Positions 33,191-40,918 of a stretch of 64,000 bases of DNA are shown one piece after another. The notes beneath the pieces were generated by a model. That model did not search any database and was not told the DNA's origin. It was given only the letters and a program-made list of their open reading frames with translations. The DNA is from Corynebacterium amycolatum (GTDB lineage: Bacteria > Actinomycetota > Actinomycetes > Mycobacteriales > Mycobacteriaceae). How positions within the stretch are numbered: position 1 is the stretch's first letter; every line of letters begins with the position of its first letter. Location of the stretch: positions 1,302,001-1,366,000 of the forward strand of contig NZ_CP069513.1 of NCBI RefSeq assembly GCF_016889425.1. Reading direction: 5' to 3'. The position numbers and the translations under genes were made by a program.

Positions 33191-35083
33191 TCAGCGTTTC
33201 GCTCGTGCAGCCCGCAGGCCGTTCAAGATCACGATGACTTCGGCGACTTCGTGTACCAACACGACGGCGGCCAGGCCCAGCACACCGCTGATCGCCAGTG
33301 GCATCAACACGATGATGATGGCCAGAGACAGCACGATGTTTTGGTTGATGATCCTGCTGCCTCGGCGGGCGTGCTGCAGCGCCTGCGGGATCAGTCGGAG
33401 GTCGTGGCCAGTGAAGGCGACATCAGCGGACTCGATCGCGGCGTCAGAGCCGGTTGCTCCCATCGCAATGCCCACCGTTGCGCCCGCCAGTGCCGGCGCG
33501 TCGTTGATGCCGTCGCCGATCATCGCCGTCGGCGTCTTGGAGGAGAGTTCGGCGACGATGCTTGCCTTGTCCTCCGGTCGCAGCTCGGCGCGCACGTCGT
33601 CGATTCCGGCGATTTCAGCCAGCGCCCGGGCGGTGCGAGTGTTATCGCCGGTGAGCATGCTCACTTCCACGGCGTTGTCGTGCAGGGACTGCACGGCATC
33701 GGGCACCTCGGGCCGCAACTCGTCGCGCACCCCGATTGCCCCGGCGATAGCGTCATCGACGGTGACTAGTACGCAGGTCTGGCCTTCGGACTCCATGCGC
33801 TCAACGTCCGCCTTCAGTGGCCCGGCGTCGATCCATCGGGGGCTGCCCACCAGCACCCGTCGGCCTTCGACGGTGCCGCCGATGCCATGACCGGCTTCCT
33901 CGCTGATATCCAAGGCGGTGGGCGCTTCGGGCTCCGCTGCCACAATCGCCGCGGCGAGGGGGTGCGTCGATTGCTGCTCAACCGCCGCCGCGAAGGAAAG
34001 CACCTGCGCCCGATCGAATCCTTCTGCCGGGACCACTCCGGTAACCTCGGGCTGGTTGCGGGTAAGGGTTCCGGTCTTGTCCACCGCTAGGTGACGGATG
34101 CTGCCGAGTCGCTCGAACGCTGCGCCGGACTTGATGACTACTCCGAACTGGCTGGCCGCGCCGATCGCGGCCACGACCGTCAGCGGCACGGAGATTGCCA
34201 GCGCGCACGGCGACGCTGCGACCAGGACCACCAGCGCACGGGTGATCCACGTCTCGGGGTCGCCCAGCAGCGAGCCGATCACGCCGACCAGCACCGCCAG
34301 GATCATCACCCCGGGCACTAGGGGTTGGGCAATTCGGTCGGCGATCCGGGCGCGGTCACCCTTCTCCGCCTGCGCCTGCTCGACGAGGTCGACGAGTGTG
34401 GTCAGCGAGTTGTCCGTTCCAGCTGCGGTCGTCTCGACCTCCAGCACACCGGTGGAGTTGATCGCTCCCGCGGGTACCTCGTCGCCGGGCGCAACCTCCT
34501 CCGGAATGGATTCTCCGGTGATCGCTGAGGTGTCAAGGCTGGAGCGTCCGGACCGAATGATGCCGTCCGTGGCGATCCGCTCCCCGGGGCGTACGACCAT
34601 TAGCTCGCCAACCTCAAGGTCCTTCGCAGCGACCTCGGCCGTCGTACCGTCGCGCAGCACGGTCGCGGTTTGCGGTACCAGCTTCAACAGTGCCCGCAGT
34701 CCGCCCTGGGCCCGGTCCATCGCCTTGTCTTCCAGTGCCTCGGCGATCGAGTACAGGAACGCTAGCGCCGCGGCCTCTCCGACGTAACCGAGGATTACCG
34801 CGCCGACCGCGCTAATCGTCATCAGCAAACCAATGCCGAGCTTGCGCTTCGTGGCAAGGTTCCGGATAGCGCCGGGCGCGAACGTATACGCCCCTAGCAG
34901 CAGGCCGACCCAGAACAGTACTGTCGCGGGTGTCTCTAGCCCGGACCAGCCCAGCGCCAGACCTATGCAGAGGGCTACGCCGGAGAAGATTGGCAGTAGC
35001 AACTCGGGGTCCTTCCACCATGGCCGATCGAGATCTTCGATCTCCGTGGCTGGTTCGTGTTCACATCCACATGCTGAACTCAT
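33191..35083 (-). CDS. Cd/Zn/Pb-type P1B ATPase
   Basis: 630 residues. A Cys-containing N-terminus (MSSACGCEHEP) leads into eight membrane helices. The ion site ASPCALAIS (SPC) defines the divalent-cation P1B-2 branch; DKTGTLTRN, TGES and GDGINDAPAL complete the pump cycle. The C-terminal helix VLVHEVAEVIVILNGLR is typical of CadA/ZntA. It exports Cd(II), Pb(II) or Zn(II). ATG 35083 overlaps the end of the cmtR-like gene (ATGA), so the sensor and pump form one operon. Confidence 0.9.
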   Translation of the reverse strand: MSSACGCEHEPATEIEDLDRPWWKDPELLLPIFSGVALCIGLALGWSGLETPATVLFWVGLLLGAYTFAPGAIRNLATKRKLGIGLLMTISAVGAVILGYVGEAAALAFLYSIAEALEDKAMDRAQGGLRALLKLVPQTATVLRDGTTAEVAAKDLEVGELMVVRPGERIATDGIIRSGRSSLDTSAITGESIPEEVAPGDEVPAGAINSTGVLEVETTAAGTDNSLTTLVDLVEQAQAEKGDRARIADRIAQPLVPGVMILAVLVGVIGSLLGDPETWITRALVVLVAASPCALAISVPLTVVAAIGAASQFGVVIKSGAAFERLGSIRHLAVDKTGTLTRNQPEVTGVVPAEGFDRAQVLSFAAAVEQQSTHPLAAAIVAAEPEAPTALDISEEAGHGIGGTVEGRRVLVGSPRWIDAGPLKADVERMESEGQTCVLVTVDDAIAGAIGVRDELRPEVPDAVQSLHDNAVEVSMLTGDNTRTARALAEIAGIDDVRAELRPEDKASIVAELSSKTPTAMIGDGINDAPALAGATVGIAMGATGSDAAIESADVAFTGHDLRLIPQALQHARRGSRIINQNIVLSLAIIIVLMPLAISGVLGLAAVVLVHEVAEVIVILNGLRAARAKR

Positions 35084-35439
35084 GCGTCCGCTCCTTTTCC
35101 GTCGCAGCCAGGCACCGAGCACTCCGGGTCGATGCACGGGGCGTTTTCGTCGACAGCCAACGTCGCGTTCACTAGCGCGTTGAGCGCTGTCGCGAGGTGC
35201 GGATCGGCGATTTCGTAGCGTGTCTTGCGGCCCTCCGGCTCGGCGACGACGATGCCGCAGTCACGCAAGCAGGTCAGGTGGTTCGAGACGTTCGAGCGGG
35301 TCAGGTCCAGGTCGCGCGAAAGCACGGCTGGGTAGCTCGGGCCGTCGAGTAGGGTCAGCAGGATTCTGGAGCGCGTCGGATCCGCCATGGCCCGGCCGAG
35401 CCGGTTCATGACGTCGAGGCGTGAAGCAATAGTCAGCAT
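35080..35439 (-). CDS. cmtR: CmtR-type Cd/Pb-sensing ArsR-family repressor
   Basis: 119 residues, winged helix with SNVSNHLTCLRDCGIV. Cys57, Cys61 and Cys102 fall at the same positions as the metal ligands of M. tuberculosis CmtR, so it should release DNA on binding Cd(II) or Pb(II). Two more Cys (107, 112) are near the C-terminus. The -10 hexamer TATAGT ends 7 nt before the ATG, so the transcript is probably nearly leaderless. Co-transcribed with the ATPase. Confidence 0.88.
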   Translation of the reverse strand: MLTIASRLDVMNRLGRAMADPTRSRILLTLLDGPSYPAVLSRDLDLTRSNVSNHLTCLRDCGIVVAEPEGRKTRYEIADPHLATALNALVNATLAVDENAPCIDPECSVPGCDGKGADA

Positions 35440-35443
35440 GGGG

Positions 35444-35474
35444 TGAACTATACAGCAATTACTGAACTATTCAA
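35444..35474 (-). promoter_or_regulatory. cmtR promoter with TGAACTAT repeats
   Basis: On the minus strand, TTGAAT-N16-TATAGT ends 7 nt before the cmtR ATG. Two TGAACTAT copies (35444 and 35463), 19 bp apart, cover it and are candidates for CmtR binding. Confidence 0.6.
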
Positions 35475-35521
35475 CACGCGCTGAACTGACATTGAAGCGA
35501 AGAGCTTGCGGCCTGCAGGAA

Positions 35522-35668
35522 TTATTCGATGGGATAGCCGGTAACTGGGCCTTCGTGATTCGGCTGCCAACCCAACGCGGGAGCGACGTGGGCGGCGAGG
35601 TTCTCCAGAATCTTCACGTTGACGTCCACGCCATCCCGCAAAACCTTTACGTGTTTCCACGCGCCCAT
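35522..35668 (-). CDS. Short unrecognised frame or gene fragment beside R3
   Basis: 48 codons from ATG 35668 (MGAWKHVKVLRDGVDVNV...) with a protein-like composition ending GPVTGYPIE. I recognise no family and the ribosome site is weak. Like the LLM fragment at R1, it is a minus-strand frame starting just inside a type A repeat, so it may be a truncated gene. Confidence 0.3.
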   Translation of the reverse strand: MGAWKHVKVLRDGVDVNVKILENLAAHVAPALGWQPNHEGPVTGYPIE

Positions 35669-35716
35669 ATGTTCTCTGTGTACTGACGTAATTACTGTTT
35701 TCTGATTGTTGCAGGC

Positions 35717-35771
35717 TAACGAGAAAGTAACTTTGCAACTACATACCGTCGAGTTTAAGTTCAACATCTAG
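35717..35771 (+). repeat. att-like repeat R3 (type A)
   Basis: TAACGAGAAAGTAACTTTGC followed by AACTACATACCGTC and the ychF core with changes (GAGTTTAAGTTCAACATCTAG). It matches R1 along its full length, apart from a few substitutions and a small length difference. Confidence 0.72.
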
Positions 35772-36045
35772 GTCCGTGACAAGTCGGTAGCACGTTTTTC
35801 GATTCGACGCTTTGGGGCACTACCGGGGTTCCCGGTGGTCTTCTTGGGTTGTGCGGTTCAGATTTCCTAACCTAAAACTCGTTTGAGCGTGCTATCCGCT
35901 GGTGTGCCGCCGATGCTGCTGCTCATAAGGGGCGGGCGCTCCATGAATACAAGGCGTAGGTCGCGCCTGAGGTCAGGCCGAGGCGGATGCCGTGGCTGAC
36001 TGGGGCGTAGTCCGAGCATCCGCACCCCGGCCTTTGGTGTATGCG
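35772..36045. other. Gene-free stretch after R3
   Basis: No gene seen. It holds a short ACCGGG-GTT-CCCGGT hairpin near 35822 and CCTAACCTAA at 35866-35875, a DtxR half-site with a poor second half. Confidence 0.4.
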
Positions 36046-36576
36046 CTAGCCCCGCTCGGGGTAGCGCACGAGGAGATCGTTGCCGATGACTGCGCCGTCG
36101 TTGAGCGTTGCCTCGCTCACCTTCGCCCCGGCTGCACCCAGGCCCATAATGTGGCCAACCTCGTCACCGTGGGCGATGAGGTGGTCGGCGATGATACGCC
36201 GGTGGCACCGCCACCACACTGCCTCGGAGCACATGATTACGGTGGGGGTTTCGGCGGCGTTTGCCCGTAGCTGCGAGAGCGCGTCCGAGAACTCCTCGCC
36301 CAGCGCATGGTCGGCGTAATTGTGGAAACTGCGGTTACGCCAGTTGCCGTTAACCTCAAACGGCACCGAGTGTGACACGTTGCGCCGCCCGGTGAGGCCC
36401 TCGCTTCTGCTGTAGGTGATGCCACATGTGGGAAGGTGTTCGCCGTTGAACCACGGGTACTTCCTGGACCCGGGCAGCTTGCGCACATCCACGATGGATG
36501 CCACACCGGCAGCCTTAATCATTTTAGCGAAGTCCTCAAACTCGAGGTTGGAGTGGCCCACGGTGAAAATGCGCAT
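36046..36576 (-). CDS. DUF488 family protein
   Basis: 176 residues beginning IFTVGHSNLEFEDFAKMIKA and containing DVRKLPGSRKYPWFNGEHL and the Cys motif VIMCSEAVWWRCHRRIIADHL, all typical of DUF488. Function unknown; some relatives sit near DNA-repair or stress genes. It is the only intact gene between R3 and R4. Confidence 0.82.
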   Translation of the reverse strand: MRIFTVGHSNLEFEDFAKMIKAAGVASIVDVRKLPGSRKYPWFNGEHLPTCGITYSRSEGLTGRRNVSHSVPFEVNGNWRNRSFHNYADHALGEEFSDALSQLRANAAETPTVIMCSEAVWWRCHRRIIADHLIAHGDEVGHIMGLGAAGAKVSEATLNDGAVIGNDLLVRYPERG

Positions 36577-36893
36577 GTCGCCAATGCTACGCGCCCAGCG
36601 GGTACCCCCACATCGGCGTCCAGATATCGTGCATCGGTAGGTGGTCGGACCGGTAGAACGGGGGGGGGTAGGCAGGACGTTTAATGCATTCGCGCCCGCC
36701 TTTGCGCGGCATCAATCCTATTCACGGCCGAGCGTTCCGCACGGACCGTTCGTTTAAGTTTCAACGGGTCGCTTGGGGCGACAGCGGAAGCCTGAATTAA
36801 CCGTATATGGGGCGAATCCCATGTATGTCTTGTTAAAGGACGCTGCTGCACGAGGAACGGGGGCTGAGGTTACCTGGTGTGCACTCTAGCTTT
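36577..36893. other. Gene-free stretch upstream of the DUF488 gene
   Basis: No convincing frame. It contains a run of nine G at 36660-36668. Confidence 0.45.
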
Positions 36894-36921
36894 GCCACAC
36901 ATAGCCGGGTGTGGTGGTTTT
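36894..36921 (+). terminator. Hairpin with T run before R4
   Basis: CCACAC / GTGTGG stem with an 8-nt loop followed by TGGTTTTTAG on the plus strand. No plus-strand gene leads into it, so it may be a leftover. Confidence 0.4.
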
Positions 36922-36932
36922 TAGCTGCTATT

Positions 36933-36990
36933 CACGAATGAGAAGGTGACTTTGCAACGACACGTCGTGGAGTTCAAGTTTAACGTTGAG
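36933..36990 (+). repeat. att-like repeat R4 (type B)
   Basis: AAGGTGACTTTGCAACGACA then CGTCGTGGAGTTCAAGTTTAACGTTGAG. The arm and the ACGAC-AC-GTCGT inverted repeat are the same as in R2; the GTGACTTTGCAACGACA part is shared with R1 and R3. The stop codon has become GAG. Taken as the distal end of the stacked island. Confidence 0.72.
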
Positions 36991-37070
36991 CGTTATTGAT
37001 GCTTCGCGTTATGGCGGTCGCGTGAGTCGTCACCTTAGAAGGCGGCCTCACGACTACAGGCTCGACAGCG

Positions 37071-38813
37071 CTACTCGTCATGCTGATTTCTTTGCGATGC
37101 CGCGGGTGCGCCATCAGACTCTTCATGCTGAATGCGTGCGGCATGCAGTCGGGCGTGGGCGATGGCGTCGAGAGTGTTGTCGAAGACGTGATTCTCGTGC
37201 GCAAGTTGGTCGAATACGCCGAGTTCGCGCAACGCCGGAATATGTTCGGGCTTCGTGGCTGCGAGCAAGACCCTGGTACCGTGGCGTTCGAGGCGCCCAA
37301 TCGTGTCGGCGAGCATCTGGGCGCCGGTGGCGTCGATCGTCGTAACGTAGCGCATGCGGAGCACGACAACCTTGACCGACGAGACATCAGCGAGCTCGAG
37401 GAGGAAATCGTGCGCTGCACCAAAGAAGAGGGGGCCTTCCATACGGAAGGCGGCGATGTGCTCGTCGAGAAGCTCACGCTCCTTGTCGCGGTGGTCTCCC
37501 TCGTCTAGCGGGGCGGCTTCCAGCACCGCCGTGCGGGCGGTATCGCGCAGTGCGAAGAAGCCCGCCATAACAAGGCCGATGAGTACGGCGACGACAAGGT
37601 CGAACACGACGGTGGCGGCAGCCGTGATGAGCAGGGTGGCCCCGTCGCCCTTGGTGGCGCGCATCACCGAGCGGAGGTTCCGCAGGTGGATCATCTGAAT
37701 CGCTGTGGCGATGAGCACGCCGGCGAGCGCGGCGAGAGGAATCTCGCCCACCCACCGGGCCGCGACGAGTACGGCGACGAGCAGGAGCAGCGAATGGAAC
37801 ACCGCTGCCAGGCGTGTGCCTGCGCCTGCCCGCACATTGACGGCAGTTCGGGCGATCGCGGCGGTCGCGGGAATCCCGCCGAACAGGGGCGCGACGACGT
37901 TGGCCACGCCCTGTCCGAAGAGCTCGCGGTCGGGATCGTGCCGGTCGCCAACAGTCATTGCGTCGGCAACCGTCGCAGATAGTAACGATTCCAACGCGCC
38001 GAGAGCTGCGACGGCGACTGCTGCCAACAGAAGCGAATCCAGGTGCTCCCACGGGATCTGTGGCCAGCGCGGAGCAGGCAACGTCGACGGGATGTAGCCG
38101 ATTGTCTTCAGGCTGCTGTCTGCCAGCATGTTGATGGCCGTCGCGGCAGCTACCAACACCAGCGCCGCGGGGAAGCCGCTACGAACGCGCGCAGCAAGCA
38201 CGATTCCAGCCGCCACTGCAATGGTCAGCACGGGCGCCTGCCATGCCGGAGCGTCCAACTAAGCTTTGATCGAGCCCCACGCCAACCCGAGGACTTTCTC
38301 GCCGTCCACGTCAACACCAAGTGCTGCGGGCAGCTGTTGGAGGCCGATGATTAACGCAATACCGGCGGTGAAACCTTCGACGACAGGTAGTGGCATGTAC
38401 TTCATCGCGCGGCCAGCGCCGGTGAACGCCAACAAGAGCAGCATGAGCCCTGCCAGCACGCCGACGACGAGTACCCCATCGGCACCATGGTTGGCCACGA
38501 TGGGGATTAACACGACGGTCATTGCGCCGGTCGGGCCGCTTACCTGGACATTGCTACCGCCGAAGATCGCGGCCAGGATGCCCGCGACGATGGCCGTCGT
38601 AATTCCGGCCGCCGCACCGACACCGGACGCTACGCCGAAGCCGAGCCCGAGGGGGAGTGCGACGAGGGCCACCATGAGGCCTGCCGATAGGTCGCGCCCG
38701 ATTGTCGCGCGGGACCAGTCCGAGCGGCGCGGTGCGAAACGCAGGGCACGCGGCCGGATGTCCATCCTAGAGACGGCGCGTGGGTGGGGCATGCTCTTTT
38801 CTTGCTCCTTCAA
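37071..38813 (-). pseudogene. SulP-family anion transporter with STAS domain, one nonsense codon
   Basis: One continuous frame of 580 codons apart from TAG at 38259-38261 (codon 185, WGSIKA-TAG-LDAPAW). The membrane part has the SulP motifs ALPLGLGFGVASG, GPTGAMTVVL and LFGQGVANVVAPLFGG; a STAS domain (VVLRMRYVTTIDATGAQML) ends it. SulP proteins move sulfate, bicarbonate or other anions. Restart at a TTG after the stop would give only part of the transporter. Probably inactive unless the codon is read through. Confidence 0.82.
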
Positions 38814-38885
38814 GGCTCAATGACACTCAAAGGATACACACGGTGCAATCCTCCGACGGTCACATTCCCGGTTCTGGCCGAGGCC

Positions 38886-39060
38886 TTATGTCGACGGAAT
38901 AAAACTTCCTGACCTGGCGGGTGTTCCCTGGAGCGTTGTCGCGGTGCTTGGAATGACGCGTATGAGCCGGTGTCCGAAGAGCAGATAGCCCAGGAGAATC
39001 GGTACCAGTGCCATACAGAGCGCGACACCACTGCTCATGGGACGGCCCGACGGCGGGCTG
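38886..39060 (-). pseudogene. Fragment of a DMT/EamA-family exporter
   Basis: GVALCMALVPILLGYLLFGH and the following RLIRVIPSTATTL match the ninth helix region and the VPASTA motif of RhtA/EamA exporters. Both flanks are missing, and the upstream edge is a run of nine G at 39060. Confidence 0.55.
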
Positions 39061-39068
39061 GGGGGGGG
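39060..39068. repeat. Run of nine G
   Basis: G9 at the border between the DMT fragment and the backbone gene at 39079. Confidence 0.6.
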
Positions 39069-39078
39069 CGAGGGCCGG

Positions 39079-39387
39079 CTACCGGATCCGGGCTTTCGCG
39101 GCGACGAGCAGCAGGGTGGCATGGTCGACTTCGCCGTTTTTGATCTCGCGATTGAGCTTGTGTAGCACCACAGGGCAGCGCAGGCAGCGGATGCCGGATT
39201 TACAGCACTTCTTCTTCGGCGTCATCGCAGCCAGTTTAAAGGGGTCCTTGCCGGCGAGCTTTTTCGCGGCTTTGGCCTCGGCCTTCGAGTATTCGGGCAG
39301 ACGTAGCGAGGTCGTTGCCGCAGCCTTTTTCTTGGCTTTGGCGGAGTCCTTCTTCTTGCCCTTGTGGCCTTTCTTGCCGTTGGCCAT
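39079..39387 (-). CDS. Lysine-rich small protein with Cys cluster, behind a DtxR box
   Basis: 102 residues. The first 50 are very rich in Lys and Ala, then comes CCKSGIRCLRCPVVLHKL (Cys61, 62, 68, 71), which could hold zinc, iron or an Fe-S cluster, and a helical end. No known function. A 16/19 DtxR box ends 31 nt before the ATG, so iron control is likely. A basic tail plus metal knuckle suggests nucleic-acid contact; this is inference. Confidence 0.65.
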   Translation of the reverse strand: MANGKKGHKGKKKDSAKAKKKAAATTSLRLPEYSKAEAKAAKKLAGKDPFKLAAMTPKKKCCKSGIRCLRCPVVLHKLNREIKNGEVDHATLLLVAAKARIR

Positions 39388-39418
39388 GCGCGTTCCCTTC
39401 GTCGCGAATTTTCCCGAA

Positions 39419-39437
39419 TTAGGTTAGCGTCACCTCA
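39419..39437. promoter_or_regulatory. DtxR-type iron box
   Basis: TTAGGTTAGCGTCACCTCA matches the DtxR consensus at 16 of 19 positions, with a perfect left half. It is just upstream of the minus-strand gene starting at 39387. Confidence 0.68.
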
Positions 39438-39483
39438 TGCAATGTGGGGAGGCGTGGGTGCCTGGCGGGTGTAATTGGGTGTT

Positions 39484-39494
39484 GCTTGACGACG
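39484..39494 (+). repeat. Intergenic 11-mer GCTTGACGACG, copy 4
   Basis: Exact copy, about 100 nt upstream of the minus-strand gene at 39387. The 290-nt stretch around it has no gene. Confidence 0.6.
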
Positions 39495-39678
39495 GCTTGC
39501 TTGTCGGCCAGTGTCGCAGCGGTAATTGACGGCCAAAGGACGCAAAATCGACCAAAACGACTCAGATCTGTTCGCTGTGACCTGCGGAAATGGCGAGCGG
39601 TAGTGAGTTGTGTCGGCGACGGGCGCTCCTCGGCGTGCAGGAGTTCATTGTGCGACAGATTGGACAGCAACAAGCCCG

Positions 39679-40119
39679 CTAGGAGATTGCGAAGCCAGAT
39701 GCTGGTTCTGGCTTTTCGACGGGCTCGCCAGCCTCGTCGACCATCCAGTCAATTTCCAGCTCTAGCCCGCGCTCGATGCCGGTACGCTTTCGGGAATCGA
39801 CGACTTCTATCGTGGTATTAAACGATGTCGGCATAGTCATCGTCACCGCGGACTCGCCAGTGCCGAGAGTCATTTCCCCGGCGCGGATGCGAGCTGCCAG
39901 CGTCTCCAGCAAACCAGCGAGCTCGTCGCGACTGAAGCTTGTCTTGCTCTTCACCAGCTTTTGATTCTTCGGGGGCGTAGTCTTTTTAGGTTTCGGTGCC
40001 GTGTCTTTACTTACCTTTCCAGCCGTGTCGGTATTTGTGCAGCGTGGAGAATTGGCCGTCACTCCACACTGTCTTTGAAGATGGTCTAGAGAGCTTTCAG
40101 GAATCCTGCCCATCCCCAT
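39679..40119 (-). CDS. Amphi-Trp domain protein
   Basis: Up to 146 residues. The C-terminal 85 (SFSRDELAGLLETLAARIRAGEM to GLELEIDWM) match the amphi-Trp domain, named for alternating hydrophobic residues and a conserved Trp near the end; its role is unknown. The N-terminal 60 are a Lys/Pro-rich linker and the start is uncertain. Confidence 0.7.
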   Translation of the reverse strand: MGMGRIPESSLDHLQRQCGVTANSPRCTNTDTAGKVSKDTAPKPKKTTPPKNQKLVKSKTSFSRDELAGLLETLAARIRAGEMTLGTGESAVTMTMPTSFNTTIEVVDSRKRTGIERGLELEIDWMVDEAGEPVEKPEPASGFAIS

Positions 40120-40325
40120 TATCCCAATAAAAAGGTGTTTTTAACAGGAGAAATAATAAGAGGCTAGAAATTCCTATAGGTAGGTTATAAATTGTGGAAA
40201 ATCCTTACGCTATGCTCTGGAGTGCAAGGTCCTGAGTGCCTTAGGTGAAGAGCTCTAGTAATGGCGCTCTTCGTCAGTGCTTCAAGTGGGTCGACCGACA
40301 GCAATAGGGGAGGAGTAAACGTCAC

Positions 40326-40820
40326 ATGGTGTCACCCGACAACATCCTGATGTACCTTCTGCCTGAGCAAGAGGCGCAAGTAAGAGAAATCTTTGCGCAA
40401 CTCGCAGAGAGTGGCTTTCCGCAGCAGAATCAGAAGCCGCACATCACAGGCACCTTCGCGCCGACCATGCGCCCAGCGGTAATTCAACGAGCAGCCGAAA
40501 TTCTCCCACCGCTTATGCCAGCGGAGTTTCGCAGAGTGGGAACGGTCATCTTCGGCACCAAGAGTAAGCAGACTGTTGCCTGGTTGCTGGAAACCAGCGA
40601 TGAGCTGGAAGAGGCCGTCCGCGAAATCAGCCGTCTCAATCCTGATGGGCGTGGCTCCCGTTGGATTCCGCACCTGACCATGGGCCTGAGAATTCCGCGG
40701 GATATTGTGCCGGACTACGTGCGCGCACTTGACGAAATAACGAACCCGCACCTTAAAACTCTCAACGCGCCACGAGCTGCGTTCTGGAGTCCCAAAGTGC
40801 AGGAATTAACGGAGTTCTAG
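40326..40820 (+). CDS. 2H phosphoesterase family protein (2'-5' RNA ligase-like)
   Basis: 164 residues with the two paired catalytic motifs of the 2H fold, PHITGTF (about residues 38-44) and PHLTMGL (about 116-122), one in each half. Such enzymes cleave or join 2'-5' or cyclic phosphates in RNA or nucleotides. Start ATG 40326 behind GGGAGGAG. The natural substrate is unknown. Confidence 0.78.
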   Translation: MVSPDNILMYLLPEQEAQVREIFAQLAESGFPQQNQKPHITGTFAPTMRPAVIQRAAEILPPLMPAEFRRVGTVIFGTKSKQTVAWLLETSDELEEAVREISRLNPDGRGSRWIPHLTMGLRIPRDIVPDYVRALDEITNPHLKTLNAPRAAFWSPKVQELTEF

Positions 40821-40918
40821 GGAGACTCCAGTACTTGTGTGCTGCTGTTCCTCAGCGATTGCGTCCCGCTATTTCGCAAAAACTGTGGTTTCAGAAAACA
40901 GTAGGCTAAGAAGAAAAA

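Noticed and set aside
35857..35875. CCTAACCTAA in the island as a DtxR box
   Set aside because: About 14 of 19 matches with a weak second half and no properly placed gene start.
19411..36990. Integrated prophage or conjugative element
   Set aside because: No capsid, terminase, relaxase, coupling protein or replication gene is present; only a recombinase relic.
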